Positions 34,070 to 43,391 are shown, counted from the stretch's first letter. The stretch is 64,000 nucleotides of DNA from Natrarchaeobaculum sulfurireducens (GCF_003430825.1 NZ_CP024047.1:1798001-1862000); one strand, 5' to 3'. Notes: generated from the letters alone by a model not told the origin. Translations and numbers: made by a program.

Positions 34070-34492
34070 GTGTCGTATCCGATTCGAGACGTTCGTCGGC
34101 GAATTCACGACGAGTACGCCGACGTCGTCGCGGAGATCGATCGCTGTGCGGACGCGGTCGCTGACGCCCGAGCGTCGACCGAGCCGAACGATCGCGAGCC
34201 GCCGCGAGAGGGGTTGCAGGCGGCGCTCGAGGCGACCGGCGTTATCGAAACGCTCCCGGCAGTGCTGGCCGCGGCCGTCGACGCTGCCGGGTTCAAACTG
34301 CGCGCTCAGCCAGTTCCGGCGCCGCCGTACGTCGTCGTGACGAGCCGCGGACCGATGTTGCGGGCGACGATCGACCCCGGCCGACTCGTCGTCCGGTTCG
34401 ACGGCTTCGAGGTCGAGAGAGACGGCACATCCGGGAGCGGACCCACTTACCGTCGACTCGACGGTGTCCGGGTAACCATCTCGCTCGAGTGA
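34070..34492 (+). CDS. Conserved haloarchaeal protein of unknown function
   Basis: 140 residues from GTG 34070 (SYPIRDVRRRIHDEYADVVA and so on). The first 60 residues are helical, possibly coiled coil; the second half is strand-rich (PYVVVTSRGPMLRATIDPGRLVVRF is partly quoted as its landmark), ending in RRLDGVRVTISLE. No catalytic motif seen. No Shine-Dalgarno precedes the GTG, so start choice is moderate. It lies 34 bases before the ybaK-like gene on the same strand. Confidence 0.65.
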   Translation: MSYPIRDVRRRIHDEYADVVAEIDRCADAVADARASTEPNDREPPREGLQAALEATGVIETLPAVLAAAVDAAGFKLRAQPVPAPPYVVVTSRGPMLRATIDPGRLVVRFDGFEVERDGTSGSGPTYRRLDGVRVTISLE

Positions 34493-34526
34493 ACGTTTTT
34501 GCAACCACGTGCGAAATGAGAGAGCG

Positions 34527-35003
34527 ATGCATCCACGCGCTGAAACTTTCTCGGAGCGAGCACGCGACGTGTACGAGTTCGACCCACCGGTCGAGGAGTT
34601 CCCCAAAGGAACGAAAACCGCCGAGGACGCTGCGGCGGCGGTTGGCTGTGACGTTGCCCAGATCGCCAGTTCACTCGTCTTCGACCTCGAGGGCGCGCTG
34701 GTCGTCTCGGTGACGAGTGGGGCGAACCGCGTCGACGAGAGTGCACTCGCCGAGTCGTTCGACGCCGACCCCGACGACGTCACGATGGCGGACCCCGACC
34801 GGATCCGCGACGAACTGGGGTGGTCGATCGGCGGGGTCCCGCCGTTCTGTCACGACAAGCCGGTGCCGGTCGTCGTCGACGAGACACTCCTCGAGTTCGA
34901 GACCGTCTGGGCAGCAGCGGGGACGCCCACGGCGGTCTTCCCGATCGACCCGGATCGACTCCTCGAGTACGCGGACGCGACGGCGGCTTCGGTCGCGGAA
35001 TAG
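34527..35003 (+). CDS. YbaK/EbsC-type aminoacyl-tRNA deacylase
   Basis: 158 residues from ATG 34527 (MHPRAETFSERARDVY). Landmarks: AAAAVGCDVAQIASSLVF with the family lysine replaced by Ser/Ser context, VVSVTSGANRVDES, and IGGVPPFCHDKPVPVVVDE, matching the editing pocket GGxxP of YbaK. It should hydrolyse mischarged tRNA such as Cys-tRNA(Pro). The expected lysine in the first motif is not obvious, so activity is likely but not shown. Confidence 0.82.
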   Translation: MHPRAETFSERARDVYEFDPPVEEFPKGTKTAEDAAAAVGCDVAQIASSLVFDLEGALVVSVTSGANRVDESALAESFDADPDDVTMADPDRIRDELGWSIGGVPPFCHDKPVPVVVDETLLEFETVWAAAGTPTAVFPIDPDRLLEYADATAASVAE

Positions 35004-35070
35004 GTTCGTCGGGGATTACAACGAGTGTGGAGGATAGTAAGAGGCCAGTAACCGGTCGTAAAGAATGCTA

Positions 35071-35153
35071 ACTAGGCAAAAACTATTGCTTCCTGTTAAT
35101 AGAATCGTCAACTTCATTAGCAACTGGTTGGAAGGGTGTGATGGTGATTACAC
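35071..35153 (+). promoter_or_regulatory. Promoter region of the two-domain lipoprotein
   Basis: ACTAGGCAAAAACTATTG (35071-35088) resembles 567-585 upstream of the one-domain lipoprotein. Right before the GTG start, GTGTGAT-GGTG-ATTACAC (35136-35153) is a near-perfect inverted repeat with one mismatch. The latter could be an operator or block translation; no Shine-Dalgarno is visible. Confidence 0.4.
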
Positions 35154-36152
35154 GTGAGTGACGAACGCCGATACGCATCCCGACGGAAGCTGCTCGCTGC
35201 GACCGGTTCGCTGACCGCACTCGGACTCGCCGGCTGTCTCGGTGACGAAGAGGGCGACGAGCCAGAGCCTGCCGACGACGGCGATGATGACCACGACGAT
35301 GATGATCATGACCATGACGACGATCACGACCACGACGACGGGGTCGCCGACGAGTACTTCGACGAGCTTGGCGTTGCCGACGAAGGATTCGTGATCCTCG
35401 ACCGGGCCCACGATCCCCACGAAGAGGTCGCGTACGTCCACGGCGACCACTGGCACGGCGACCTGCCGTCGATTCCCGTCGACGACAACGTTTCGATCGG
35501 TGCCGAGATCGAACTCGAGGATGGCGACGAACTCGAACTCGGCGACGAGTACGAACTCCGCGTCGCCGTGGCCCCGGACGAACCCGAGGGTGTCGTCGGC
35601 ATCGACGAGGACGACTACCACGGCGACCACGTTCACATCCACGGCGAACAGGAGGGTGTGACCGAGGTCGTGTTCATGATCTGGCACGACGACCACGCTG
35701 ACTACCAGAGTCCGCCGATCACGGCACAGGTCGTCGAGGAAGACGACGATCACGACCACGACCACGACGACGAGTACGTCAGTGAGTTCCAGCTCTTAGA
35801 CCGGGCCCACGACCCACACGAGGAGATCTCCTACGTCCACGGCGATCACTGGCACGGCGAGGACGACTTCCCGACGATCCCCGTTGGCGATAACGTCTCG
35901 ATCGGAGCCGAACTCGAGGACGCAGATGGTGACGAGATCGTCCTCGGCCCCGAGTACGAACTCGGCGTCGAACTCGCGGACGGTGCCGAAGAAGGTGTCG
36001 TCGAGATCGACGAGGACGAAGACTACCACGGCGACCACGTTCACATCCACGGCGAGTCCGCCGGGGAGACCGAGGTCGTCTTCACGCTCATCCACGACGA
36101 CCACGTCGACTACGAGACGCCGGCGCTCACCGTCACCGTTGGCGACGACTGA
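35154..36152 (+). CDS. Lipoprotein with two HWH/GDHVH domains and His-Asp linker
   Basis: 332 residues from GTG 35154. Signal ASRRKLLAATGSL with twin Arg and lipobox Cys28 (LAGC). A linker of about residues 37-63 is almost only Asp, Glu and His (for example DDDHDDDDHDHDD), itself a likely low-affinity metal sponge. Then two domains of about 115 residues, about 60 per cent alike, each with HDPHEE-x-YVHGDHWHG, DYHGDHVHIHGE and HDDH. A second short His/Asp linker (DDDHDHDHDD) joins them. Lying 200 bases upstream of a Znu-type ABC transporter whose binding protein carries the same domain, it is probably an external metal chaperone. Metal and affinity are inference. Confidence 0.88.
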   Translation: MSDERRYASRRKLLAATGSLTALGLAGCLGDEEGDEPEPADDGDDDHDDDDHDHDDDHDHDDGVADEYFDELGVADEGFVILDRAHDPHEEVAYVHGDHWHGDLPSIPVDDNVSIGAEIELEDGDELELGDEYELRVAVAPDEPEGVVGIDEDDYHGDHVHIHGEQEGVTEVVFMIWHDDHADYQSPPITAQVVEEDDDHDHDHDDEYVSEFQLLDRAHDPHEEISYVHGDHWHGEDDFPTIPVGDNVSIGAELEDADGDEIVLGPEYELGVELADGAEEGVVEIDEDEDYHGDHVHIHGESAGETEVVFTLIHDDHVDYETPALTVTVGDD

Positions 36153-36353
36153 AACGCACGCCAGCGGTTACTTCCGGCGTGACCACACCGCCCGCCGCTC
36201 CGTCGCGACATAGCCCACACGGAGTGGGGTTGTGCACTCACTCGAGCCACCATACCGCTCGAGTTGCTAACGCCGTCGACGCATCCACTTCCTATTATTA
36301 ATTGAGTCAGCATAGATAATAACGCTTTTAGCCTCCCCGACGTATCCTTGTGT
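36153..36353 (+). promoter_or_regulatory. Promoter region of the metal transporter operon
   Basis: TATTATTAATTGAGTCAGCA and TAGATAATAA (36293-36323) contain the inverted repeat TTATTA/TAATAA and ATTAATTGA, shared with 578-586. The TATA-like CTTTTAGCC at 36327 lies about 25 bases before ATG 36354. Candidate operator for a metal regulator. Confidence 0.4.
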
Positions 36354-37739
36354 ATGAATCAGACACGCCGCTCCGTGCTGAAAGCCGGTGCCGGGGCTCT
36401 CGCGTTTGGGGGACTCGCCGGTTGTCTCAGCGAACCGGAGGGAGAAGCAGGCGACCGAACCGGTTATGCCGCTTTCTTCGCCCTCTGGGACTGGGCCGAA
36501 CACGTTGCCGGCGACGAGTTCTCCTTCGAGAACCCGGTGACGACCGGCGAGATGGGTCACGGTTGGGAACCCGACGGCGACCTCGCCGCGGATATCGCGA
36601 CGACGGACGCGTTCATCTATCTCGACACCCCGGAGTTCTCGTGGGCCCAGGATATCGCCGCCCAGCTCGAGACCGACTACGACGACGTCGCCGTGATCGA
36701 TGGGATGGACGGCCTCGGGAGCCACCTCCTGCCGATCGACCGCGAGGTCGCCGCCGAACCCGATTATGACTACGAGTTCGATCCGGACAGCCTGGAGATC
36801 GGTGAGTTCGACGTGCTCGATGGCCGGACGGGCGAGGTGACTGCCTACTGGCACGTCGATCACTGGCACGAGAGTATTCCCGACGTTCCAGTCGGCGAGT
36901 CGGTCCCCATCGAGGGGGTCTTCGCGGACCCCGAGGGTCGGGTCCTCCCGCTCGGCGATGACGAGCAGTTCCAGTTCGACGCCAGACTGGCCGAAGGCGC
37001 TCCGGAGGGCGTCGTCGAGATCGAGTCCCACGGCGACCACGTCGAACTGCACGGGCTCGAGGCGAACCGGACGCTGCTCGTCTTCGAACTCGTCCACGAC
37101 GGTGAGGTGGTCTGGGACACCGCCGACGAGGGGATGGCGACGGACGTGGTCGAAGAACTCGACGACGAGGAAGCAGACGAGTTCGTCGACCCCCACGTCT
37201 GGGTCGATCCCGTCCTCGCACAGCAGGTCGTCGATAACATCGCAACGGGGCTTGGCGAGGTCGATCCCGACAACGCCGAGCTGTACGAGGAAAACGCCGC
37301 GGCGTATACCGAGCGACTCGAGGCGGTCGACCGACAGTTCGAGGAACTGGTCGAGAACGCCTCGAGAGACGTCGCGATTTTCGCCGGTCACGACTCCTAT
37401 CAGTACGTCGAACAGCGCTATGGCTTCGAGTTGTACACGCCCGTCGGTATCTCACCCGACGCGGCCGAGTCGTTCGAGGACATCTCGGGGATGGTCGACC
37501 TCGTCGAGGAATACGACATCGACACGGTCCTGTACGATCCGTTCGAGTCTCCTGACCCGGACGAACAGCTGCCGAGTATGGTCGAACTCCTCATCGAAGA
37601 CAGCCAGGTGACAGACGCCGAGCCGCTCAGTCCCGCCGAGGGGACGACCCACGAGTGGGACGAACAGGACTGGGGCTGGGTCGAGCAGATGGAAGAAGTG
37701 AACCTTCGCTCGCTCAGGAAGGCACTCGATGTGTCGTAA
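36354..37739 (+). CDS. znuA: ZnuA-type metal-binding lipoprotein with inserted HWH domain
   Basis: 461 residues from ATG 36354; a TTG six bases earlier is not needed. Tat-like signal TRRSVLKAGAG and lipobox Cys24. The cluster 9 (ZnuA/PsaA) fold is visible: His69 in GEMGHGWEP, His281 in DPHVWVDP, His346 in AGHDSYQYV and the acidic ligand region YDPFESPD (Asp395). Usual family members carry a His-rich flexible loop between the first and second ligands; here that position (about 150-270) is filled by a complete HWH/GDHVH domain with HVDHWH (167-172), SHGDHVELHG and FELVHDGEV. The protein delivers zinc or manganese to ZnuB. Confidence 0.93.
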   Translation: MNQTRRSVLKAGAGALAFGGLAGCLSEPEGEAGDRTGYAAFFALWDWAEHVAGDEFSFENPVTTGEMGHGWEPDGDLAADIATTDAFIYLDTPEFSWAQDIAAQLETDYDDVAVIDGMDGLGSHLLPIDREVAAEPDYDYEFDPDSLEIGEFDVLDGRTGEVTAYWHVDHWHESIPDVPVGESVPIEGVFADPEGRVLPLGDDEQFQFDARLAEGAPEGVVEIESHGDHVELHGLEANRTLLVFELVHDGEVVWDTADEGMATDVVEELDDEEADEFVDPHVWVDPVLAQQVVDNIATGLGEVDPDNAELYEENAAAYTERLEAVDRQFEELVENASRDVAIFAGHDSYQYVEQRYGFELYTPVGISPDAAESFEDISGMVDLVEEYDIDTVLYDPFESPDPDEQLPSMVELLIEDSQVTDAEPLSPAEGTTHEWDEQDWGWVEQMEEVNLRSLRKALDVS

Positions 37740-37835
37740 CCGTGACTCGAGGTGCCGACGCATCCACCGTCCGTGGCCCTCGGCGCGAGATGGAAGAATT
37801 AAACCCCCTCGGAGTAGAGAACTGGTGAGAATACA

Positions 37836-38579
37836 GTGAGTTCGGTCGTCACCGTCGAAGACGTTTCGTTCGCCTACGGCGAGAAAGCCGCGATAGAAGA
37901 CATTTCGCTGTCGATCGACGCAGGTGACTTCGTCGGCCTGATCGGCCCGAACGGGTCGGGCAAGACGACGCTGCTTCATCTGATGCTCGGGCTCAAACGG
38001 CCCGACTCCGGCTCGATCACGTTGTTCGGCGAGCCGATCGACGAGTTCGACGACGGCGAACGGATCGGCTACGTCTCTCAGCACTCGACCGACCGGGGCA
38101 GTACGATGCCGGTTACCGTCCGCGAAGTCGTCACGATGGGCCGGTTCGCCCACGTCGGTCGCTCACCACTCGGCACCGACGACCACGAGATCGTCGACGA
38201 GGCGCTCGAAACAGTCGAAATCACTGATCTGGCGGACAGACGGGTCAACCAGCTCTCGGGCGGTCAGCGCCAGCGGACGTTCATCGCGCGGGCGCTCGCC
38301 TCCGAGGCCGACCTGCTGGCACTCGACGAGCCGACCGTCGGCGTCGACGCGGAGTCTCGAGAGCACTTCTACGGAATGCTCGACGACCTCAACCGACAGG
38401 GGATCACGATCATCCTCATCGAACACGACATCGACATCCTCACGAAACACGTCAACAAGGTCGCCTGTATCAACAGGGAACTGTACCACCACGGAGATAC
38501 CATCTCGTTCCTCGAGAGCGAGGCGCTGTCGAAGGCGTACGGGGCCGCCCACGGCGTCATCGAACACGATCACCCATGA
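37836..38579 (+). CDS. znuC: Metal ABC transporter ATP-binding protein
   Basis: 247 residues from GTG 37836. Complete ABC motifs: Walker A GPNGSGKTT, Q-loop in YVSQHST, signature LSGGQRQR, Walker B LLALDEPTVGVD and switch His in LIEHDID. The C-terminal His cluster GAAHGVIEHDHP fits ZnuC. 97 bases after the binding protein with its own possible TATA (AATTAAACC at about 37798). The stop overlaps the permease start (ATGA). Confidence 0.94.
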   Translation: MSSVVTVEDVSFAYGEKAAIEDISLSIDAGDFVGLIGPNGSGKTTLLHLMLGLKRPDSGSITLFGEPIDEFDDGERIGYVSQHSTDRGSTMPVTVREVVTMGRFAHVGRSPLGTDDHEIVDEALETVEITDLADRRVNQLSGGQRQRTFIARALASEADLLALDEPTVGVDAESREHFYGMLDDLNRQGITIILIEHDIDILTKHVNKVACINRELYHHGDTISFLESEALSKAYGAAHGVIEHDHP

Positions 38580-39688
38580 GTCTGGATACGAAGAACGTCG
38601 ACGGAGCCGGCGGGCCGGTGGCAAATCTCACGGCGTGGCTGGGATGGTTCAGGCCCCAGCACCGCCGGGAGTGGGTCGAACTCGGCGGGATCGTGCTGAC
38701 CGCCCTTCTCGGTGTCGCGATGATCGGCTACATCCTCCTCGACTGGCTGCGCTTTGCGCCCGAATGGGCCGTGATTGGCCCGTACGCCGATCTGTTGTTC
38801 AGTCAGTTCATCGTCGCGGGAATGTGGATGGATCACTACCTCGGGACGAACGTCTTCAGCCACCCGTTCATGTGGCGGGCGATCGCCACCGGCGTGTTGA
38901 TCGGGATCGTCGCGCCGCTGGTGGGAACCTACCTCGTCCATCGGCAGATGGCACTCATCGGAGAAACGCTTGCCCACACCGCCTTCGCAGGCGTCGCCGT
39001 CGGCCTCCTGTTCATCGCGTTGACCGGTTGGACTGGCTCGCTGTTGTTCGTCGCGTTGATCGTGAGCGCCCTCGGCGCGATCGGGCTCCAGTGGCTCACC
39101 GATCGAACCAACACGTACGGGGACGTTCCAATCGCGATCGTCTTGAGCGGGAGTTTCGCCGTTGGCACGTTGCTCATCAGCTGGGGCCGCGATTTCACCT
39201 CGCTCGCGATCGATATCGAGGGCTTTCTCTTCGGCAGTCTGGCCATCGTCACCGCCGAAGGGGCGCGACTGGTCGCTGCGCTCAGCGTCGTCGTCGTCAT
39301 TCTCGTGGCGCTCAATTACAAACAGCTCCTGTTTATCACGTTCGACGAGCAGGCCGCTCGCGTCGCCCGTCTCGACGTCGACCGGTACAACACCCTGTTG
39401 ATCGTCATGACCGCCGTCGTCGTCGTCGGTGCGATGCAGATCCTCGGCGTGATTCTCGTCGCGGCGATGCTCGTCGTCCCGGTCGCGACGGCGTCACAGG
39501 TCGCCGAAAGCTTTCGTGAAACGTTGTTTCTCTCGATTCTGTTCGGACAGCTGTCGGTCCTCGGTGGACTGGCGTTTGCGATCAGTGCAAGTCTTCCCCC
39601 TGGTGGCTCGATCGTGGTCGTTGCGATTAGTTTTTACTTGCTTTCGATCGTTGCATCCGGCCGATCGACAGCCATCTCGATGCACTGA
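38576..39688 (+). CDS. znuB: Metal ABC transporter permease
   Basis: 370 residues with about eight membrane segments, and an unusually long N-terminal region (about 65 residues before the first conserved helices). ABC-3 family motif GIVAPLVGTYLVHRQMALIGETLAHTAFAGVAVG and the EAA-like loop between the third and fourth helices are visible. Forms the channel for the zinc/manganese importer with ZnuA and ZnuC; translationally coupled to znuC. Confidence 0.93.
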   Translation: MSLDTKNVDGAGGPVANLTAWLGWFRPQHRREWVELGGIVLTALLGVAMIGYILLDWLRFAPEWAVIGPYADLLFSQFIVAGMWMDHYLGTNVFSHPFMWRAIATGVLIGIVAPLVGTYLVHRQMALIGETLAHTAFAGVAVGLLFIALTGWTGSLLFVALIVSALGAIGLQWLTDRTNTYGDVPIAIVLSGSFAVGTLLISWGRDFTSLAIDIEGFLFGSLAIVTAEGARLVAALSVVVVILVALNYKQLLFITFDEQAARVARLDVDRYNTLLIVMTAVVVVGAMQILGVILVAAMLVVPVATASQVAESFRETLFLSILFGQLSVLGGLAFAISASLPPGGSIVVVAISFYLLSIVASGRSTAISMH

Positions 39689-39757
39689 CCCCGGAGACCT
39701 CCACGGGTTTGGGAACGTGAGCGGGCTTTAACTCCTTCCGAAGTGAATCGCCATACG

Positions 39758-41854
39758 ATGGGACGGTTATCTGATCTCTTTGCCCCCGACACTGTCGCTG
39801 TAATCGGCGCGACCGACCGCGAAGGCGCGGTCGGCCGGGCAATCCTCGAGAATCTCCAGCTGGAGTTCGATGGGGAGGTCGTGCCGATCAATCCGAACCG
39901 CGACGAGATTCTGGGGCTCGAATGTTATCCCGCTGTCGAGTGCGCCCCGCCGGTCGACCTGGCGGTGGTCGTCGTACCGCCGCCGGTCGTCCTCGAGTCG
40001 ATCGAGGAGCTGGGCGAAGCAGGCACCGAAAACGTCGTCGTTATCACGGCTGGTTTCTCCGAGACCGGTAGTGAAGGTGCCGAACGCGAACAGCAGTTGC
40101 GCGAACTCGCCGAGGAGTACGACCTGAACGTCGTCGGTCCGAATAGCCTCGGAATCATGTCGACACCCGTCGGCATGAACGCGACGTTCGGTCCGGAGAG
40201 TGCCACTCCGGGGTCGATCTCCTTTATGAGTCAGTCCGGGGCGTTCATCACGGCCGTCCTGGACTGGGCGAACGAACAGGGAATCGGCTTCCGCGACGTC
40301 GTCTCACTCGGAAACAAAGCGGTTCTCGACGAGGGCGACTTCGTCAGACAGTGGGGCGAAGACCCCGAGACGGACGTCGTCATCGGCTACCTCGAGGGGA
40401 TCGACGACGGCGATGACTTCGTTCGAGCGGCCCGCGAGGTCACCGACGAGACGCCGATCGTCCTCGTCAAGTCCGGCCGGACGGACGCCGGCGCACAGGC
40501 TGCGTCCTCACATACGGGAGCGATCGCCGGTAGCGAGCGGGCCTACGAGGCCGGGCTCGAGCAGGCGGGCGTCCTCCGGGCGAGTTCAGTCCAGGAGCTG
40601 TTCGACTACGCCCGCGCGCTCTCCGGGCTCCCCGAACCGGAGTCCGACGGCGTTGCGGTCGTCACGAACGCGGGCGGTCCCGGCGTGTTGACGACCGACG
40701 CAATCGGTGACTCCACACTCGAGATGGCCGACTTCATTGACGAGACGATCGACCGACTGGGCGAGACGATGCCCGACGAGGCCAACGTCTACAACCCGAT
40801 CGACGCGATCGGCGACGCCGACGTCAGCCGGTTCGCCGACGCACTCGAAATCGCCCTCGATGATCCGAACGTCGGCGCCGCGGTCGTGGTCAGCGCGCCG
40901 ACGGCGGTGCTCCAGTACGACAAGCTCGCGGAGGTTATCATCGAGAATCGCGAGGCCTACGACAAACCTGTCGTTGCCTGTCTGATGGGTGGCGAACGAG
41001 CCCGCGCCGCGGAGGAAGTCCTTCGAGAGTTCGGCATTCCGAACTACTTCGACCCCTCGCGTGCAATCGCGGGCCTCGACGCGCTCGCGCGGTACCGAGA
41101 CGTTCGGGAGCGAACGTTCGAGGACCCACCCGCCTTCGACGTCGACCGCGAACGCGCACGGGAGATCCTCGCGCGCGCCGAGGGTCGCGACGACAACCGC
41201 CTCGGCGTCGAGTCGATGGACCTCCTCGAGGCCTACGGCATCCCGACGCCCGACGGCGAGATCGTCGACGATCCAGAACGCGCCCGCGAAGTGGCCGAGT
41301 CGATCGAGGGCGACGTCGTCATGAAGATCGTCAGCCCAGACATCTCACACAAATCGGACATCGGCGGCGTCAAAGTCGGCGTTCCAACCGACGAGGTGTA
41401 CGACGCCTACGAAGACGTCGTTTCTCGCGCTCGCAACTACCAGCCCGATGCGACCATCTTCGGCGTGCAAGTCCAGGAGATGGTCGACCTCGAGGGAACG
41501 ACCGAGACGATCGTCGGCATGAACCGCGATCCACAGTTCGGGCCGCTCCTCCTGTTCGGCCTGGGCGGTATTTTCGTCGAGATCCTCGAAGATACGTCGG
41601 TCCGCGTGGCACCGATCGACGAGAACGAGGCTGCCGAGATGGTCGAGGAGATCCAGGCCGCGCCGCTGTTACGTGGCGCACGCGGGAGAGATCCCGCCGA
41701 CGTGGATGCCGTCGTGGAGACGATTCTCCGGCTCTCCCAGCTGGTGACCGACTTCCCGGCGATCCTCGAACTCGACGTGAACCCGCTCGTGGCAGGCCCC
41801 GATGGCGTACAGGCGATCGACCTCAGACTCACCGTGGACACGGCAAACCTATGA
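39758..41854 (+). CDS. acd: Acetyl/acyl-CoA synthetase (ADP-forming), fused alpha and beta parts
   Basis: 698 residues from ATG 39758. CoA-binding domain FAPDTVAVIGATDREGAVGRA, succinyl-CoA-ligase-like flavodoxin domains with VVGPNSLGIM, the catalytic phosphohistidine His252 in SSHTGAIAGSERAY, and a C-terminal ATP-grasp domain with KIVSPDISHKSDIGGVKVG and GLGGIFVEILEDTSVR. Converts acyl-CoA, ADP and phosphate to acid, CoA and ATP. Overlaps the downstream gene by 4 bases. Confidence 0.94.
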   Translation: MGRLSDLFAPDTVAVIGATDREGAVGRAILENLQLEFDGEVVPINPNRDEILGLECYPAVECAPPVDLAVVVVPPPVVLESIEELGEAGTENVVVITAGFSETGSEGAEREQQLRELAEEYDLNVVGPNSLGIMSTPVGMNATFGPESATPGSISFMSQSGAFITAVLDWANEQGIGFRDVVSLGNKAVLDEGDFVRQWGEDPETDVVIGYLEGIDDGDDFVRAAREVTDETPIVLVKSGRTDAGAQAASSHTGAIAGSERAYEAGLEQAGVLRASSVQELFDYARALSGLPEPESDGVAVVTNAGGPGVLTTDAIGDSTLEMADFIDETIDRLGETMPDEANVYNPIDAIGDADVSRFADALEIALDDPNVGAAVVVSAPTAVLQYDKLAEVIIENREAYDKPVVACLMGGERARAAEEVLREFGIPNYFDPSRAIAGLDALARYRDVRERTFEDPPAFDVDRERAREILARAEGRDDNRLGVESMDLLEAYGIPTPDGEIVDDPERAREVAESIEGDVVMKIVSPDISHKSDIGGVKVGVPTDEVYDAYEDVVSRARNYQPDATIFGVQVQEMVDLEGTTETIVGMNRDPQFGPLLLFGLGGIFVEILEDTSVRVAPIDENEAAEMVEEIQAAPLLRGARGRDPADVDAVVETILRLSQLVTDFPAILELDVNPLVAGPDGVQAIDLRLTVDTANL

Positions 41855-42990
41855 CCGACACCGACACCGATACCGACACGACCACCGACGAACAGCCGGC
41901 CGATACGACCACCGACGACGAGCGCACGGACAGCCCACTGCTCGTCGCTTCGCTCGCAGAGAGTACGGGCAAGACGGCAATCACGCTCGCGTTGGCCCAA
42001 CTCGTCCGCGAAGACGGCGACAGTGCAGGCTACATGAAACCCAAGGGAACTCGCCTCCAGAGCACCGTCGGGAAGACCCTCGACGAAGATCCGATGCTCG
42101 CCCGCGAGCTGCTCGAGCTCGACGCCGAGATGCACGACCTAGAGCCCGTGGTCTACTCGCCGACGTTCATCGAACAGGTGATGCGCGGACGTGAAGATCC
42201 GGAAGAGCTGCGCGAACGCGTGAGTGAGGCCTACGAGACGCTGGCGGCGGACCACGACCGGATGTTCCTCGAGGGCGGCGGCCAGTACGAGATTGGCGGT
42301 ATCGTCGACCTCACCGATGCCGACCTCGCTGCGGCCCTCGACGCACAGGTCCTCCTCGTCGCCCCATACGAGGTTCCGGGGGACATCGACGACGTGATGG
42401 CGGCGGCACGGTCCTTCGGCGACCGACTGGCCGGCGTCGTCTTCAACGACGTGGCCGACGCCGCCTACGACCAGCTCGAGACCGACGTCGTACCGTTTCT
42501 CGAGGGTCGTGGAATCACGGTCTACGGCGTCCTTCCGAGCGAACGCGACCTTTCGGGCGTGACGGTGGCCGACCTCGCCGACGAACTCGGGGCGTCGATG
42601 CTCGTCGACGAGGAGACCGACGCCTACGTCGAGCGCTTCGCCGTCGGTGCAATGGGCAGCGACAGCGCGCTTCGACACTTCCGACGGACCAAAGACGCCG
42701 CGGTCATCACCGGTGGCGACCGAGCCGACATCCATACGGCTGCGCTCGAGGCACCCGGTGTCCGGTGTCTCATCTTGACTGGCGGCCACCGGCCGTCCGG
42801 GGCCATCCTCGGCCAGGCCGCGGAGAAAGGCCTGCCCATCCTCTCGGTCCGGACGGACACGCTGACGACCGTCGAGCGAGCCGAAGACGTCGTCAGAAGC
42901 GGTCGCACGCGCGACGCCGAAACCGTCGACCGCATGCAGACGCTCTTGACGGAACACGCCGCCGTCGACGAAATTCTCGGCGTCGAGTGA
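41851..42990 (+). CDS. Phosphotransacetylase-family P-loop/DRTGG protein
   Basis: 379 residues. After a Thr/Asp-rich leader (about 1-30) comes a BioD-like P-loop LLVASLAESTGKTAITLALA, a middle region, then a DRTGG domain (about 235-340, with AVITGGDRADIHTAALE and ILTGGHRPS). The pairing with acd is recurrent in haloarchaea and suggests a regulatory or substrate-linked role in acyl-CoA/acyl-phosphate metabolism; the transferase domain of bacterial Pta itself is absent. Confidence 0.85.
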   Translation: MTDTDTDTDTTTDEQPADTTTDDERTDSPLLVASLAESTGKTAITLALAQLVREDGDSAGYMKPKGTRLQSTVGKTLDEDPMLARELLELDAEMHDLEPVVYSPTFIEQVMRGREDPEELRERVSEAYETLAADHDRMFLEGGGQYEIGGIVDLTDADLAAALDAQVLLVAPYEVPGDIDDVMAAARSFGDRLAGVVFNDVADAAYDQLETDVVPFLEGRGITVYGVLPSERDLSGVTVADLADELGASMLVDEETDAYVERFAVGAMGSDSALRHFRRTKDAAVITGGDRADIHTAALEAPGVRCLILTGGHRPSGAILGQAAEKGLPILSVRTDTLTTVERAEDVVRSGRTRDAETVDRMQTLLTEHAAVDEILGVE

Positions 42991-43085
42991 CCGCTCGAAG
43001 AGGCTGAGAGTCGGCCGGTACCCGTCGGCTACGAGTCGGGTCCGACGACTGTCACGTCTGACCAAGAATTAAGAGCCAGCCACGC

Positions 43086-43391
43086 ATGGAGTCGGATATG
43101 GACGACACTCCGCAGGAGATCACGAGCCTCGTGGGACGCGAGGTGTACTCGAACAGCGGCGTCTTCGTCGGCGACGTCGAAGATATCCAGTTGAACCTAA
43201 ACGGCGAGGCCGTCACGGGACTCGCACTCGGCAATCTCAACGGTGAACTGTTCCGAGAGGAGGCCCGTGCCGACCAGGGCGTCATCGTGCCCTACCGGTG
43301 GGTTCGGGCGGTCGGTGACGTCGTGCTCGTCAATGACGTGGTCGAGCGCGTCCGCGAGCCCGACGAAGAACAGGACGAACTGGTCGCCTAG
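43086..43391 (+). CDS. PRC-barrel domain protein
   Basis: 101 residues from ATG 43086 or 97 from ATG 43098. EITSLVGREVYSNSGVFVGDVEDIQLNLNGEAV is the PRC-barrel strand pattern; the tail is acidic. In archaea such single-domain proteins are linked to CdpB-type division/envelope roles and RNA metabolism; which applies here is not known. The gene converges on the TrkA-N/DHH gene, sharing four bases at the stops. Confidence 0.85.
   Translation: MESDMDDTPQEITSLVGREVYSNSGVFVGDVEDIQLNLNGEAVTGLALGNLNGELFREEARADQGVIVPYRWVRAVGDVVLVNDVVERVREPDEEQDELVA

Noticed and set aside
34509-34526. GTG start six codons upstream of the YbaK-like protein
   Set aside because: Adds residues that do not align with the family; ATG 34527 matches the usual N terminus.
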